A stretch of 64,000 nt of DNA from Anaerolineales bacterium. GTDB lineage: Bacteria; Chloroflexota; Anaerolineae; 4572-78; J111. Below the pieces are notes generated by a model. The model made no database searches, was not told the origin of the DNA, and saw nothing but the letters and a program-made list of their open reading frames with translations. The stretch covers positions 1 through 64,000 of the forward strand of contig JACKAU010000010.1 in assembly GCA_020634855.1 (NCBI GenBank), read 5' to 3'. This document shows, piece after piece, positions 1-9,183 of this stretch (the stretch's first letter is position 1; each line of letters opens with the position of its first letter). Made by a program: the position numbers and the translations under genes.

Positions 1-857
1 CACTCTACCCGCATCGGGTCAATTGGGTTGGCGGCCAAGTGCCTGTCGCTCACAAAGCCGAGGCCGTTTATATCCCGCTGACAGAGTCGGAACCACTTAA
101 GGCCGAGTGTATGCATTTTTGGGAATGTGTGGTCAATCGGCAGGATCCATTGAGCGGCGGCCAGAGTGGCCTGGAAACGCTCAAAGTATTAGAAGCGGCT
201 CAGATTTCGTTGGAGCAGACCGGCCAGTCGATTCCGCTGAATCAGGTGGTTACTGCGCCCGATTATTTTGCCCACCCCACTGCGACCATCGATCTAGGCG
301 CCCGTATAAGTCAGGGGGCCAAGATTTGGCACTACAGTCACATTATGCCCGATGCTCACATCGGCCGAAATTCTGTTTTGGGGCAAAATGTCTTTGTAGC
401 CGAACAAGTACGCATCGGTAGCAACGTCAAAATTCAGAACAATGTTTCCGTCTACAACGGGGTCACTATCGAGGATGATGTTTTTTGCGGCCCTTCGATG
501 GTGTTCACTAACGTCATCAATCCCCGCAGCGAAATCGAGCGCAAAACTGAATTTCGCTCCACGCTGGTCAAACGCGGCGCAACATTAGGCGCTAACTGCA
601 CGGTCGTCTGCGGCACAACAGTTGGGCGTTATGCTTTTGTGGCTGCCGGAGCGGTAGTAACCAAAAATGTACCGGATTATGCCCTGATGATGGGCGTCCC
701 CGCGACTCACCAGGGTTGGATGAGCCGCCACGGGCATCGTTTGCCTACCCCCGACCGTGAAGGAATCATGGTCTGTCCCGAAAGCGGCTGGCGCTACCAA
801 GAGATCGAGCCGGAACTGGTTCGCTGCCTCGATTGGCCCGAAGATCAACCCTTATAA
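1..857 (+). CDS. Gfo/Idh/MocA oxidoreductase (C-terminal part) fused to left-handed beta-helix N-acetyltransferase, 5'-partial
   Basis: The frame is open from base 3, so the gene begins outside the window; the GTG at 39 is internal. The first 75-80 visible residues resemble the C-terminal end of Gfo/Idh/MocA sugar dehydrogenases (ECMHFWECVV followed by LETLKVLEAAQ). From about residue 85 the hexapeptide pattern of a left-handed beta-helix acyltransferase follows (ATIDLGARI, AKIWHYSHI, IGRNSVLGQNV, VTIEDDVFCGP, GANCTVVCGTTVG) and ends with a CPESGWRY tail, as in WbpD/WlbB-type UDP-3-amino-sugar N-acetyltransferases. Dehydrogenase (WlbA/WbpB) plus acetyltransferase (WlbB/WbpD) next to a DegT aminotransferase (WlbC/WbpE) is the gene set for UDP-2,3-diacetamido-2,3-dideoxy uronic acids. 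The exact sugar is inferred. The fusion itself is seen directly. Confidence 0.85.
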   Translation, partial: LYPHRVNWVGGQVPVAHKAEAVYIPLTESEPLKAECMHFWECVVNRQDPLSGGQSGLETLKVLEAAQISLEQTGQSIPLNQVVTAPDYFAHPTATIDLGARISQGAKIWHYSHIMPDAHIGRNSVLGQNVFVAEQVRIGSNVKIQNNVSVYNGVTIEDDVFCGPSMVFTNVINPRSEIERKTEFRSTLVKRGATLGANCTVVCGTTVGRYAFVAAGAVVTKNVPDYALMMGVPATHQGWMSRHGHRLPTPDREGIMVCPESGWRYQEIEPELVRCLDWPEDQPL

Positions 858-889
858 TATCCCCCATTAATTTAGAAGGAATTGTATTC

Positions 890-2132
890 ATGATGATCCA
901 GACTCACCCTGCCAACAAAATCGAGACTCAACCGGTGCCGCTGCTTGATCTGAAAGCACAGTACGCTGCCATTCGAGAGGATATTCAGGCGGCGATTGAT
1001 CGCGTGGTTGAGTCGCAATATTTTATCCTTGGCCCGGAAGTGGCTGCCTTAGAGGAAGAAGTGGCCGCCTACTGCCAAAGTCGATTCGCGATTGGCGTCT
1101 CGTCCGGCACCGATGCACTTTTGGTGGCCTTGATGGCGATTGATATCAAACCGGGCGATGAGGTGATTACGACGCCGTACAGCTTTTTTGCCACGGCCGG
1201 CTCGATCGCTCGTTTAGGGGCGAAACCGGTTTTTGTTGATATCGATCCACTGACATTCAACATCAATCCGGCCAGTATCGAAGCGGCCATCACGGAGCGA
1301 ACACGGGCCATTCTGCCGGTCCACCTGTTTGGCCAGGTGGCTGAGATGGATCAATTATGGACATTGCCCAACGCCATAAGCTGCCGGTGATCGAGGATGC
1401 GGCTCAAGCTATCGGCTCAGAGTATCAGGGCCGCCGCGCCGGTTCGATTGGGCATCTGGGCTGCTTTAGCTTCTTTCCCTCAAAAATTTGGGCGCGTTTG
1501 GCGACGGCGGCCTGGTGACAACCAATGATGAAAAAATTAGCGACGCGCGTTAAACGGCTGCGCAACCACGGTTATCGAAAGAAGTATCACAGCCAAGAGG
1601 TCGGCGGCAATTTCCGGCTCGATGCCCTGCAAGCGGCTGTCCTACGGGTCAAACTCCCCATCTGGATAGCTGGACAGCCGGCCGTCAAGAGAATGCTGAT
1701 GCCTACCGGCGGCTCTTCAGCGAAGCCGGGTTGAGTATTCAGTCCGATGAGTTGGCTTGCCTCAATGAAAATTGTCCGGCGAGCGGTGATATAACCGGCT
1801 GTGATTTTCAAAATTTGCCGAGCCAAAATTAATAATGCCGACCGCGCTGCCAAATCGGCGGCATATCTACAATCAGTTTGTCATTCGCTGTCAGCAGCGC
1901 GAGGAACTGATGACCTATTTGAAGGAGCGCCAGATCGGTTGTGAAGTGTATTATCCAATCCCACTTCATCTGCAGGAATGTTTTGCCGAGTTAGGGCTAC
2001 CACTCGGGCGACCAACCGGCCAGCGAGTGCGCCGCTGCGGAGACACTGGCGCTGCCGATCTATCCGGAGTTGACCGAGGCAATGCAGAGGACTGTGGTCA
2101 ATGCCATTGTCGATTTTTACAAAAATTCATAG
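890..2132 (+). pseudogene. DegT/DnrJ/EryC1 (WbpE/WlbC-like) PLP aminotransferase, frameshifted
   Basis: Start is ATG 890 with AGAAGGA at 874-880. Residues run LLDLKAQYAAIREDIQAAID, then the PLP-fold signature SSGTDALLVALMA and PGDEVITTPYSFFATAGSI, typical of sugar aminotransferases of the DegT family. Near 1355 the frame breaks; similarity continues in other frames (LPVIEDAAQAIGSEYQGRRA, then the catalytic-Lys region read as FFPSKNLGAFGDGG, then LVTTNDEKISDARVKRLRNH, VGGNFRLDALQAAVL), with further breaks near 1485, 1655, 1815 and 2000. It ends in LPIYPELTEAMQRTVVNAI and TAG at 2130-2132. At least five single-base shifts are needed to restore about 410 codons. It would transfer an amino group to the 3-keto sugar made by the upstream dehydrogenase. 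Sequencing error is as likely as true decay. Confidence 0.8.
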
Positions 2133-2173
2133 CATCAGGCTAGATGTGAGCAGACGGTTGAAAGAGGTAAATC

Positions 2174-3120
2174 GTGCTAGAGGGTAAACGATCGGCGTGG
2201 TTGTCCCGGCTTATAATGAGGAAAGGCTAATTGGCCGGGTCATCGAGACTATGCCTGACTTTATTGATTCGATTATTGTCGTCGACGATGTTAGCCAGGA
2301 TGGTACAGTGGAAAAAGTGTGCTGCTACCAAAGTCGAATGAATGGCCGTCTGATCTTATGCCAACATGAGGACCAACCAAGGAGTCGGTGGTGCTATTGC
2401 GACCGGCTATAAGTGGTGCCGGGATCACGAAATCGATGTAGCCGTAGTTATGGCGGGCGATGCTCAGATGGACCCGGCTGACTTACCTGCACTTCTGGCT
2501 CCGGTTGTGGCCGATGAGGTCGATTATACCAAAGGTAATCGGCTTTTTACAGGTGATGCTTGGAATGCCATCCCACGGGTGCGTTATCTGGGTAATTCGA
2601 TGATGTCGCTCTTGACCAAAATTGCGTCAGGTTACTGGCATGTGGCCCGACTCACAATCAGGTTATACGGTGATTAATCTAAAGGCGCTAAAACCATCGA
2701 TTGGGATCAGATTATAAACGATATGGTCAGCCAAACGATTTGTTAGTTCGCCTCAATATCTACAACTTTCGGGTACGTGATGTGCCGATCAATCCGATTT
2801 ATAACATTGGCGAGGTGTCGGGGGTTAAACCGCTGCGGATGATCCCTAAGTTGTCTTGGCTTTTGTTTAAAGTGTTTGTTTTTCGAATGGTGCAGAAATA
2901 CGTCATTCGAGATTTTCACCCTCTGGTATTTTCTATCTAATGGGGTTACTCTGTTTGTGCCTGGCTTGGTATTTGGATTATATTTGTTTTTTATCGTTTC
3001 TTGGTTGGAATAGTTGCGCCGACCAGCGCTCTATTTGCAGTTTTTCTCTTTGTTTCAGGTTTGCAATCGATCTTCTTTGCGATGTGGTTTGATATGGAAG
3101 ATAATAGGAATTTACGGTGA
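2174..3120 (+). pseudogene. Glycosyltransferase family 2 (dolichyl-phosphate-mannose/polyprenol-phosphate type), frameshifted
   Basis: GTG at 2174 starts LEGK, then after a one-base shift the GT-A signature VVVPAYNEERLIGRVIE appears, followed by IIVVDDVSQDGTVEKV, GVGGAIATGYKWC and VAVVMAGDAQMDPADL, where the DAQMD box is the metal-binding acidic motif. Downstream LLTKIASGYWHV, then YTVINLKAL and RYGQPNDLLVRLNIYNFRV match the second half of DPM1-like enzymes. After 2940, in another frame, two predicted helices follow (LVPGLVFGLYLFF-like and SALFAVFLFVSGLQSIFFAM), ending at TGA 3118-3120. This is the layout of GtrB/polyprenol-phosphate glycosyltransferases with a two-helix membrane anchor. Shifts lie near 2185, 2325, 2380, 2655, 2700 and 2940. 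It probably loads a sugar onto a polyprenol carrier for the GT-C enzymes downstream. Confidence 0.75.
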
Positions 3121-3291
3121 AGCTAACACGGATGGCGATGGTTAGTCATAAATATCTTGGCTCGTGCTTCGATTAGTGCCAGAGGTGAGGCAGCTCAGGC
3201 TGAGACGACTTTGACCCCGTGCCCCTCTAAGTTGCTTGGCCCCTACCGGTCGCCGCTCAAAAGTTCTAGTTTCATTCTGTTTTTAGAATAG

Positions 3292-3408
3292 ATCCGTAAC
3301 GTCGTGGAACGAGAGACTTTTGTTGTGGCCGACGTCCCGGATAAGGCCAAAATCTTTCAATCGGGTGATTATTTCATTGTCCCCTGTGATACGTTCGATA
3401 CCAAGTAG
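3292..3408 (+). pseudogene. C-terminal remnant of a second copy of the downstream GT-C membrane protein
   Basis: The frame is open from 3292 to TAG at 3406-3408 and reads ETFVVADVPDKAKIFQSGDY then FIVPCDTF. This closely matches the last about 35 residues of the membrane protein ending at 5411 (QTTFALAQVPDEAKLFQSED then LFVISCDFF). No start codon or membrane part is found between 3121 and 3292. It looks like what is left of a tandem duplicate, or the tail of a gene deleted in the assembly. The rest of 3121-3489 holds no gene I can support. Confidence 0.6.
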
Positions 3409-3489
3409 CTTCCACGTCGATCTGGGATTTAGCCGAGCCTATGCCCTCGTGCAACCAAGCTTCGCCGTGCTTGGGGATATATCAGAGCA

Positions 3490-5411
3490 ATGAATCAAAC
3501 CCAATTCTCGAAACCAGGCTGGCTACAATGGCCACTCATCCTAATGGCGATATCATTCTTGGCCGTTTGTGGCTTCAAGGCCCCCTGATTGCTGGATGAA
3601 TATCAAGTCGATGAGGATTTTCGAAGCTTTTATTGGATGAGCAAGTTTTATGATTCCGAACTTTTTCCTAACGAGCCACATCCCCCCTACCTCAGTTTTC
3701 AGTTGCTTGGTCAGAATGTCATTTGGTATTTTTCCAGCCCGGCCTATGGATGGCTATTTAACCTCGCCAGCTTCCTGGTAACACCAATTTTTTCGCTAAA
3801 CTATTACCTTTTATCGTGATGCCCATCACGGTGTGGTATTTATTTAAGTTTGGAGAATCGGTTCGGGATCGGGGTACCGGCCTGGTTCTGGCATTGAGTT
3901 TTATTTTCCTTAATTTGATCTCGTCTACCTCGATTTCCGTAATTACCGGCCTGCAACGATCCTTCGCGACATCGTTCATTATTATTCTCGTTTACTATCT
4001 GCATCGCCAAAAGTATCTTTCGGCGGCTCTTGTTGCTTTGCTCAGTAGCTTAATCTATGCGCCGGCCTTTGCCTTGGGAGCAACGATCTGGGGCTTGTTT
4101 GCCTTGAGGCTGCCCCAATTAAGCTTAAAAGCATTTTTTGTGCAACGCGGGGGTGGATTGTTGCTCGCCGCAGTCGTGTTGGGCGGGCTTTTCTTGACGC
4201 CGGCCTTCTTTAGCCGTTTTGATCAGCGATCGACCTCACAAGGATCGGCTGGTCAGGAACAACCGGCCGAAGACAAAGAGCCGTCCGCAAAAGAATCTCT
4301 ATTTGATAGCCCCGACTGGCAAGAAAATGGGATTCATCCCTTATTCTATTTGTTTCCCCTGATCGGTCGCGGCGGGATTGTTCACGACGATATAGATGGC
4401 CTACATTTGGCCATCTTATTAGCCCTTAGCGGCTTGATAGTTATCGTGCGAGGTCGTCGCTCGCTTGATTTGCCCTACGTTGTTTGGTGTATTCTAGGGG
4501 CCAGTTTGAGCATGTATGTTTTAGCCTGGTTGGTTGTCCTGCTGACCCATTCATTTCTGCTCTACCTGCCCAGTCGGTATACGCAAGTGGGTTTGTTTGT
4601 GTTCTTTGTGATGTTCGTATCATTCAACATTCGGCCGTTCCTCCCAGAAACCCTTTTGCTTTTTAAACGCCACCATCGACGATTGATCTGGCTAATCGTG
4701 GGGATTGAGATTCTTGTTCTCGGGCTGCTATTTTTATACCCCTCCGAACGCACCATGATGAGTGGTTTCAATGTTAAGTGGCTCTTGGGGCCGGCCGGCC
4801 TACTGTTTGGCGTTTTGGGCATAATGGTGGTCAGAAAACCCACTTTTTCCGTTCCGGATCTATCTACCTTTCATCAAACGCGAGGCGGCCGGTATTTAAT
4901 TGCCGTTGCTGCCGTTATTTTTTTAATGGGCTGGCTCGTTTACGCTCCGGCGATAAGTCAGGCGAGTTTCCTCAACCCCGATCCGGCCGAGCGAGAGTTA
5001 ATGCAGTTTCTTGAAACGTTGCCTAAAGATACGCTTATTGCCGGTACACCCTGCGCCTTGGGCAGCGTGCCATTGTTTGCTAAACGGCAGGTGCTATTCA
5101 GTTGTGAAAAGTTTACTGATGATGCAATTATGCGAGAAGCCCTCGATGCTTATTACAGCCCCGATAAACAGGTTGTCAATGATTTTTGTCTTAAATATGA
5201 CGTCGATAACTTGGTTGTTGACAGTCGATTTTATTCTAAATATTTTTTGGACAACGGTTTGATTTTCTTCGAGCCGTATAACCAGGAACTGCTTCCTCGC
5301 GTAACTAATCAGACGACTTTCGCCCTCGCGCAGGTTCCGGATGAAGCCAAATTGTTTCAATCAGAGGATTTATTTGTGATTTCTTGTGATTTCTTCGAAG
5401 GCAATGAGTAA
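3490..5411 (+). CDS. Polytopic membrane protein, GT-C glycosyltransferase-like (two frameshifts near the N-terminus)
   Basis: ATG at 3490 opens a first membrane helix (WPLILMAISFLAVCGF); after a one-base shift near 3585 comes LLDEYQVDEDFRSFYWMSKF, placing acidic residues in the first periplasmic loop as GT-C glycosyltransferases do. A second shift near 3800 joins this to a long uninterrupted frame (3816-5411) with about ten hydrophobic helices and a soluble C-terminal part (residues about 480-630 of the repaired protein). The repaired length, near 640 aa, is in the normal range for GT39/PMT-like proteins. No family could be named with certainty. The stop overlaps the next start (ATGAGTAA), so the two are translationally coupled. 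A remnant of a paralogue lies just upstream at 3292-3408. Confidence 0.7.
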
Positions 5412-6918
5412 ACCAATTAAGACGGCCCATCGAAATTCACGGTCATCAGTAATCTCTAATAGCTTGGTGATTATTCTTGTTCTCTACAACCTGTTCTTTA
5501 TTGTTTATGGTTTACAGAAGCATGCCGCTTTCCAAACAGCCGGTTTTGATTTGGGGATTTGGGATCAAAAAGTGTGGGTTGCGCTCCACGCTCGCCCGTT
5601 TGTGATTACGACTCAGGCGGAAGTAGAACACAGCTTAGGCGATCACGTAGACCCGGTCGTTTTGTTCTTAATTCTGCCAATATATAGTTTGTTCCCTTCT
5701 CCCAAAACGCTAATTGTTTTTCAATCCGTCTTTGTCTCTCTGGGTGCCTTGCCGATCTATTGGCTGGCTAAACAACGTCTGCATAGCGAGGGCGCCGGTC
5801 TGGTTTTCGCTGTCGTCTACCTGCTTTTTCCGGCTTTGGGCGGAGCGGTAACTTTCGATTTGCATGGTATCACCATCGCTGCGCCATTATTGGCCTATGC
5901 ACTTTGGGCTTTGTATCGACAGGTTTATCCTGTTTTTGGGGTGATGGCCGTTTTAGCGATGGGCTGCCAGGAAGATGTCCCGCTGCTGATATTAATGATG
6001 GGGCTGTATATTCTTATTTTCCAACGTCATTGGCGGATGGGCTTATTGACGATTATGGTTAGCCTGACCTGGTTTGTGATCGTCAATTTTTGGATCATTC
6101 CCGGTTACGGCCTAGCAGACGATAATTTTCATGTTACCCGATACGAGGCTCTGGGCGATAGTACCCTCGAGGTCATTATTACCATTGTTACCCGTCCCGA
6201 CCTGGTCATCCAACATATTTTTGCCGACGACAAAAAACTTTACTGGATTCGGCTGACGATGCCCACCGCATTTGTGGCCCTGCTCGATCCCATCACATTG
6301 ATAATGGCCCTGCCGGCATTGTTCATTAATACCTTATCAAACTATCCGCCAACCTACCAACTGGATCGATTTCATTCATCGGCGCCAATTGTCCCCTTTG
6401 TTGTGGTGGCCGGTATCAACGGTTTGGCTCGATTGGTGCGGTTTGCCGCGCCTAAATTCAGACATGTAAAAAAGCCATTCCTGCAAAATGCGCTTTTGGC
6501 GATGATCTTGATGGTGACTCTGGTTTATCAGATCCAGTTCGGGCATACGCCCATCGGCCGCAATTTTGAGTGGCCTGAGGTAACCGACCATCATCGCCAG
6601 GCCGAAGCGATGCTGGCTCAGATTCCGTCTGATGCAGCGGTCGCCGCGCAAAACAATCTGGTCCCGCGCCTCAGCCAACGCGAATGGATTTTTATCTTGC
6701 CCAAGTTATCGCAACAAGGACGGCCGGCCGATTATATCGCTCTGGATATGCAAAGCCCGCTTTATCCTTATGAATATGTCGATAGCTACTGCGCCGACAT
6801 CGCCAAATTTTTGACCAATCCCGAGTACGGGCTGATCGAAGCGAATGATGGCTTGCTGCTTTTTAAACGCAATGCGCCCGACTCGGCCACCTTTACGCCA
6901 ATGCCGCCTTGCCGGTGA
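5404..6918 (+). CDS. DUF2079 family polytopic membrane protein
   Basis: The family signature is clear: FDLGIWDQKVW after the first helix, then LGDHVDPVVLFLILPIYSL, QSVFVSLGALPIYWLAKQRL, and LFPALGGAVTFDLHG. DUF2079 proteins are GT-C-fold-like membrane proteins of unknown enzymatic role, common in Actinobacteria and Chloroflexota. Start ATG 5404 is chosen because it sits inside the stop of the upstream gene (8-base overlap) with CGAAGG just before it; an earlier in-frame codon at 5386 has no ribosome site. About 10 helices are followed by a soluble C-terminal region of some 110 residues (DAAVAAQNNLVPRLSQREWI). It shares the operon with other GT-C-like genes, so a part in surface glycan or glycolipid assembly is inferred. 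Confidence 0.8.
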   Translation: MSKPIKTAHRNSRSSVISNSLVIILVLYNLFFIVYGLQKHAAFQTAGFDLGIWDQKVWVALHARPFVITTQAEVEHSLGDHVDPVVLFLILPIYSLFPSPKTLIVFQSVFVSLGALPIYWLAKQRLHSEGAGLVFAVVYLLFPALGGAVTFDLHGITIAAPLLAYALWALYRQVYPVFGVMAVLAMGCQEDVPLLILMMGLYILIFQRHWRMGLLTIMVSLTWFVIVNFWIIPGYGLADDNFHVTRYEALGDSTLEVIITIVTRPDLVIQHIFADDKKLYWIRLTMPTAFVALLDPITLIMALPALFINTLSNYPPTYQLDRFHSSAPIVPFVVVAGINGLARLVRFAAPKFRHVKKPFLQNALLAMILMVTLVYQIQFGHTPIGRNFEWPEVTDHHRQAEAMLAQIPSDAAVAAQNNLVPRLSQREWIFILPKLSQQGRPADYIALDMQSPLYPYEYVDSYCADIAKFLTNPEYGLIEANDGLLLFKRNAPDSATFTPMPPCR

Positions 6919-6966
6919 AGATTTGGTCGCGACTTGAGTAAGAATATCAAATGCTAAACTAACCTG

Positions 6967-8649
6967 ATGAATAAATCGTCACTATTTTCTACAAAATATA
7001 CTCGGCGCGATTTGCTCATACTTTTCGTACTAGTCCTCCTAGTGCGCGGGCTGGCGGCCCTGCCCCAACAGCAGCCCAGCTACTTTGACGCGGCGTACTA
7101 CTATGTCGATGGCGTTAATCTGGCCGAGGGTCGTGGCTTCGAGGAGGATTTTGTCTGGAATTACCTCAATCAACCCGGCCCGCCGCCTCAGCCTAGCCAT
7201 CTCTACTGGATGCCGCTGACGTCCATGTTGGCGGCGTTGGGGATGCTTATCGGCGGTGTGAGTTACCGGGCGGCCCAGATACCTTTTGTGGTGTTGTCGG
7301 CTTTGTTGGCGCCGATTACTTATGTGATCGCTTACGTTTTGTCCGGCCAACGGTGGTCGAGTTGGCTGGCCGGCCTCTTTGCGCTGTTTAGCGGGTTCTA
7401 CTTGCCGTATTGGCCAGCCATCGACAATTTTACGCCGTTTGCAGTGTTTGGTTCGATGGCCTTGCTTCTGACGGGAATGGAGAATGAAGCATGGCGAATG
7501 AAGAATAAAGAATGGAGACCGGAGACTGGAGATAAAGAGGCTAGTGGGTCAGGTTTACGTCTTCTTTGTTTGATGGGAGCCGGGGTCTGTATTGGGCTGG
7601 CCCATCTGTCCCGCGCCGATGGCTCGCTCCTCCTCATCGCCATTATCCTTCTCTTTGTTTTACGCATTACGCATTACACCTTCATACGCCCCATACCTCA
7701 CATCTCACACTCCATATTCCACGATCTACGCGCTCTCATCCTGATCTCCCTCGCCTACTTTTTGACGATGCTGCCCTGGTTTCTGCGTACGCTCGATGTT
7801 ACCGGCTCATTTCTTTCGACGGCCGGCGCAAAGACCGTCTGGTTGACCAGCTATGACGATCTGTTTAGCTACGGGCGTGAGCTTTCTCTGCAAACATTTC
7901 TGGCCCAAGGCGTCGGCCCCATTTTGCAAGGGCGCTGGTGGGCGCTGGTTAACAATTTTCAGACCGTTTTAGCCGTGTGGGGGATGATTTTTTTGGGGCC
8001 GCTCGCCCTCATTGGCGCTTGGTATTTGCGCCGGCATATTTTGGTCCAACTGGCGGCGATGTACGCGCTGCTGCTTTTTATCGCGATGACAGTGATATTT
8101 GCCTTTCCCGGCGCTCGGGGTGGCCTGTTTCACTCCGGCGCGGCGCTGTTGCCGTTTATTTATGCGACAGCCGTCATCGGCCTGGATCGCAGCGTCGAAT
8201 GGGTGGCCGATCGCCGTCCGCGCTGGCGGCCTAAGGCGGCTAAGCGCGTTTTTGGGATCGGGTTGGTGGTGATGGCGGCGGCCCTATCGGGCTTTCTCTA
8301 CTACCAGCGCGTCCTCAAAGACAATGCCTGGAACAGCGCCGACTCGGTCTACCCGGCCATCGTGGCCTGGGTCGCCGAGCAAAACCCGGCGGCGATAGTG
8401 ATGATCGGCAATCCGCCCGCCTATCGTTATCACGGCGGCGGGTTGAGCGTGGTCGTACCCAATAATGACCTCGAAACCGTGTTGCAGGTGATGACGAAGT
8501 ATGGGGTTGATTATCTGATTTTGGATAAAAATCATCCCCTCCCGCTCGATGAAATCTATAATAACCCTGCATCTCAAGCTGAGTTGCCGCTGCTTCAAAC
8601 GTTTAAGCCGGGGACAGGGCAGGAGATTTATGTTTTTGGGGAGCAGTGA
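6967..8649 (+). CDS. GT-C (GT39/ArnT-like) membrane glycosyltransferase
   Basis: Predicted 560 aa. Helix 1 (LLILFVLVLLVRGLAALP) is followed by YFDAAYYYVDGVNLAEGRGF, the acidic loop typical of GT39-like polyprenol-phosphate-sugar transferases. About 10-11 helices follow, then a 100-residue periplasmic tail containing VDYLILDK. Start ATG 6967 is 48 bases after the preceding gene. Two stretches look like short repetitive DNA carried in-frame: 7478-7550 (encoding ENEAWRMKNKEWRPETGD) and about 7660-7735 (encoding RITHYTFIRPIPHISHS), both in loops between helices. Specific donor and acceptor cannot be told from sequence. Confidence 0.75.
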   Translation: MNKSSLFSTKYTRRDLLILFVLVLLVRGLAALPQQQPSYFDAAYYYVDGVNLAEGRGFEEDFVWNYLNQPGPPPQPSHLYWMPLTSMLAALGMLIGGVSYRAAQIPFVVLSALLAPITYVIAYVLSGQRWSSWLAGLFALFSGFYLPYWPAIDNFTPFAVFGSMALLLTGMENEAWRMKNKEWRPETGDKEASGSGLRLLCLMGAGVCIGLAHLSRADGSLLLIAIILLFVLRITHYTFIRPIPHISHSIFHDLRALILISLAYFLTMLPWFLRTLDVTGSFLSTAGAKTVWLTSYDDLFSYGRELSLQTFLAQGVGPILQGRWWALVNNFQTVLAVWGMIFLGPLALIGAWYLRRHILVQLAAMYALLLFIAMTVIFAFPGARGGLFHSGAALLPFIYATAVIGLDRSVEWVADRRPRWRPKAAKRVFGIGLVVMAAALSGFLYYQRVLKDNAWNSADSVYPAIVAWVAEQNPAAIVMIGNPPAYRYHGGGLSVVVPNNDLETVLQVMTKYGVDYLILDKNHPLPLDEIYNNPASQAELPLLQTFKPGTGQEIYVFGEQ

Positions 8650-8724
8650 GTTAGTGGCGTTTATGGAGTTCATAGAGATTGTGGGGTTGAGGGTTGTGGA
8701 TTATTGAGGAATGGATTATGGATG

Positions 8725-9178
8725 GTAGGAGTCGTTCGGCAACGGTAGGAATCGTTCGGCGGCGGTAGGAGTCGTTCGGCGCTCGGTAGGAACGATTCGG
8801 CAACGGTAGGAACCGTTCGGCGGTGGTAGGAGTCGTTCGGCAGTCGGTAGGAACCGTTCGGCAGCGGTAGGAACGATTCGGCAGCGGTAGGAACGGTTCG
8901 GCGCTCGGTAGGAACGATTCGGCGGCGGTAGGAACGATTCGGCAGCGGTGGGAACCGTTCGGCGGCGGTAGGAACCGTTCGGCGCTCGGTAGGAACGATT
9001 CGGCGGCGGTAGGAACGATTCGGCGGCGGTAGGAACGATTCGGCGGCGGTAGGAACGGTTCGGCGGCGATAGGAGTCGTTCGGCGGACGGTAGGAATCAT
9101 TTTTTGGATGGTAGAGGGACTGTTTTGATGGTAGGGATCATTTTTCAGACAGTAGAAACCACGTTTTAGGTGGTAAAG
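8725..9178 (+). repeat. Tandem array of 20/21-bp units
   Basis: Consensus unit GTAGGAACGATTCGGCGGCG. About 18 well-kept copies run from 8725 to about 9090, then four decayed ones to about 9178. Most units are 20 bp, but every third to fifth carries one extra base (ending GCTCG, AGTCG or GGACG), giving lengths 20-20-21, 20-20-21, 20-20-21, 20-20-20-21, 20-20-20-20-21. Variation is concentrated in the AAC-GAT/AAC-CGT/AGT-CGT core. It fills the 530-base gap between two GT-C genes. The long open frame on the minus strand here is a by-product of the repeat. The segment before it (8650-8724) is a low-complexity run related to those at 33845 and 47342. Confidence 0.9.
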
Positions 9179-9183
9179 AGGGT

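Noticed and set aside
8725..9178. CRISPR array in the 20-bp repeats
   Set aside because: Units are directly joined with no unique spacers and no cas genes are near.
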